Under the pieces are notes generated by a model that saw only the letters and a program-made list of their open reading frames with translations, searched no databases and was not told the origin of the DNA. A program made the translations under genes and the position numbers. DNA of 64,000 nt, taken from Providencia hangzhouensis (GTDB lineage: Bacteria > Pseudomonadota > Gammaproteobacteria > Enterobacterales > Enterobacteriaceae). Below are positions 63,901 to 64,000 of the stretch, in pieces (within the stretch, counting starts at the first letter, position 1; each line of letters starts with the position of its first letter). The DNA is taken from contig NZ_CP135052.1 in assembly GCF_029193595.2 (NCBI RefSeq), positions 1,612,001 to 1,676,000 of the forward strand, written 5' to 3'.

Positions 63901-64000
63901 ATGAATGAAGTGCAAAGACACAATGAAATATTGTCGTTATTGGAAACGCATCGAGTGATCAATGTTTCTCATATAACCGAACAATTTAGTGTGTCTCCTG
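63901..64000 (+). CDS. DeoR-family regulator, N-terminal part (cut by window edge)
   Basis: MNEVQRHNEILSLLETHRVINVSHITEQFSVSP is the usual start of a DeoR/UlaR winged helix. AAGG precedes the ATG; an in-frame ATG at 63895 is also possible. It is divergent from the PTS operon and most likely represses it until a phosphorylated intermediate binds. The rest lies beyond the window. Confidence 0.85.
   Translation, partial: MNEVQRHNEILSLLETHRVINVSHITEQFSVSP

Noticed and set aside
1..64000. CRISPR array, rRNA or tRNA genes
   Set aside because: No regularly spaced repeats and no cloverleaf or rRNA sequences were seen; tmRNA is the only RNA gene recognised.

Overview
The window comes from a member of the Morganellaceae, most probably Providencia. 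It is AT-rich. The housekeeping genes (rpoE-rseABC, lepA-lepB-rnc-era-recO-pdxJ-acpS, recN, nadK, grpE, purL) are typical of Enterobacterales, and the tmRNA tag is ANDENYALAA. The genus is inferred from overall protein character; no search was possible.

Positions 1 to about 24.5 kb hold most of a P2-related prophage. Its order is: end of the gpA-type replication gene; an accessory spot with a terminase-like protein of unknown job and a ribbon-helix-helix/zinc protein; a LexA-boxed small gene that looks like an SOS antirepressor; ogr, portal (Q) and terminase (P) on the minus strand; then, on the plus strand, scaffold, capsid, small terminase, an accessory membrane protein, head and tail completion genes, sheath, tube, holin, endolysin, nested spanins, a tail assembly chaperone with a -1 frameshift, tape measure, baseplate, fibre, fibre chaperone and a fused hub-spike. 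The DUF2586/DUF2597-type sheath and tube, mid-operon lysis genes and fused hub resemble the HP1/K139 branch more than P2. The right end abuts the 3' end of ssrA, a common phage attachment site. The integrase and repressor should lie left of the window.

From 24.5 to 31.9 kb there is conserved backbone: ssrA, smpB, ratA, rnfH, bamE, recN, nadK, grpE, ung and grcA. Many regulatory sites are legible here: two LexA boxes at recN, a sigma-32 promoter at grpE, a sigma-E type promoter at bamE, and two FNR boxes at grcA.

From 32 to 38.2 kb, accessory genes interrupt the familiar grcA-srmB-trmN-nadB order: a lipase with ankyrin repeats, gltS, and an IclR regulator with hutG. A 131-bp imperfect palindromic repeat precedes gltS.

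From 38.3 to 51.3 kb lie trmN, nadB, the envelope-stress operon rpoE-rseA-rseB-rseC with an upstream leader peptide, and the lepA-to-acpS cluster, followed by yfhL. From 51.3 to 53.1 kb there is an AT-rich gap, an orphan gene and leuE. Then come tadA, mltF and purL, the last with a PurR box.

From 59.6 kb to the end there is an ascorbate-type PTS locus. It encodes a fused EIIC-EIIB, an EIIA, an HAD phosphatase and 3-keto-L-gulonate-6-phosphate decarboxylase, and is divergent from a DeoR-family regulator cut by the window edge. It sits where glmY-glrK follows purL in E. coli, so it looks like an insertion.
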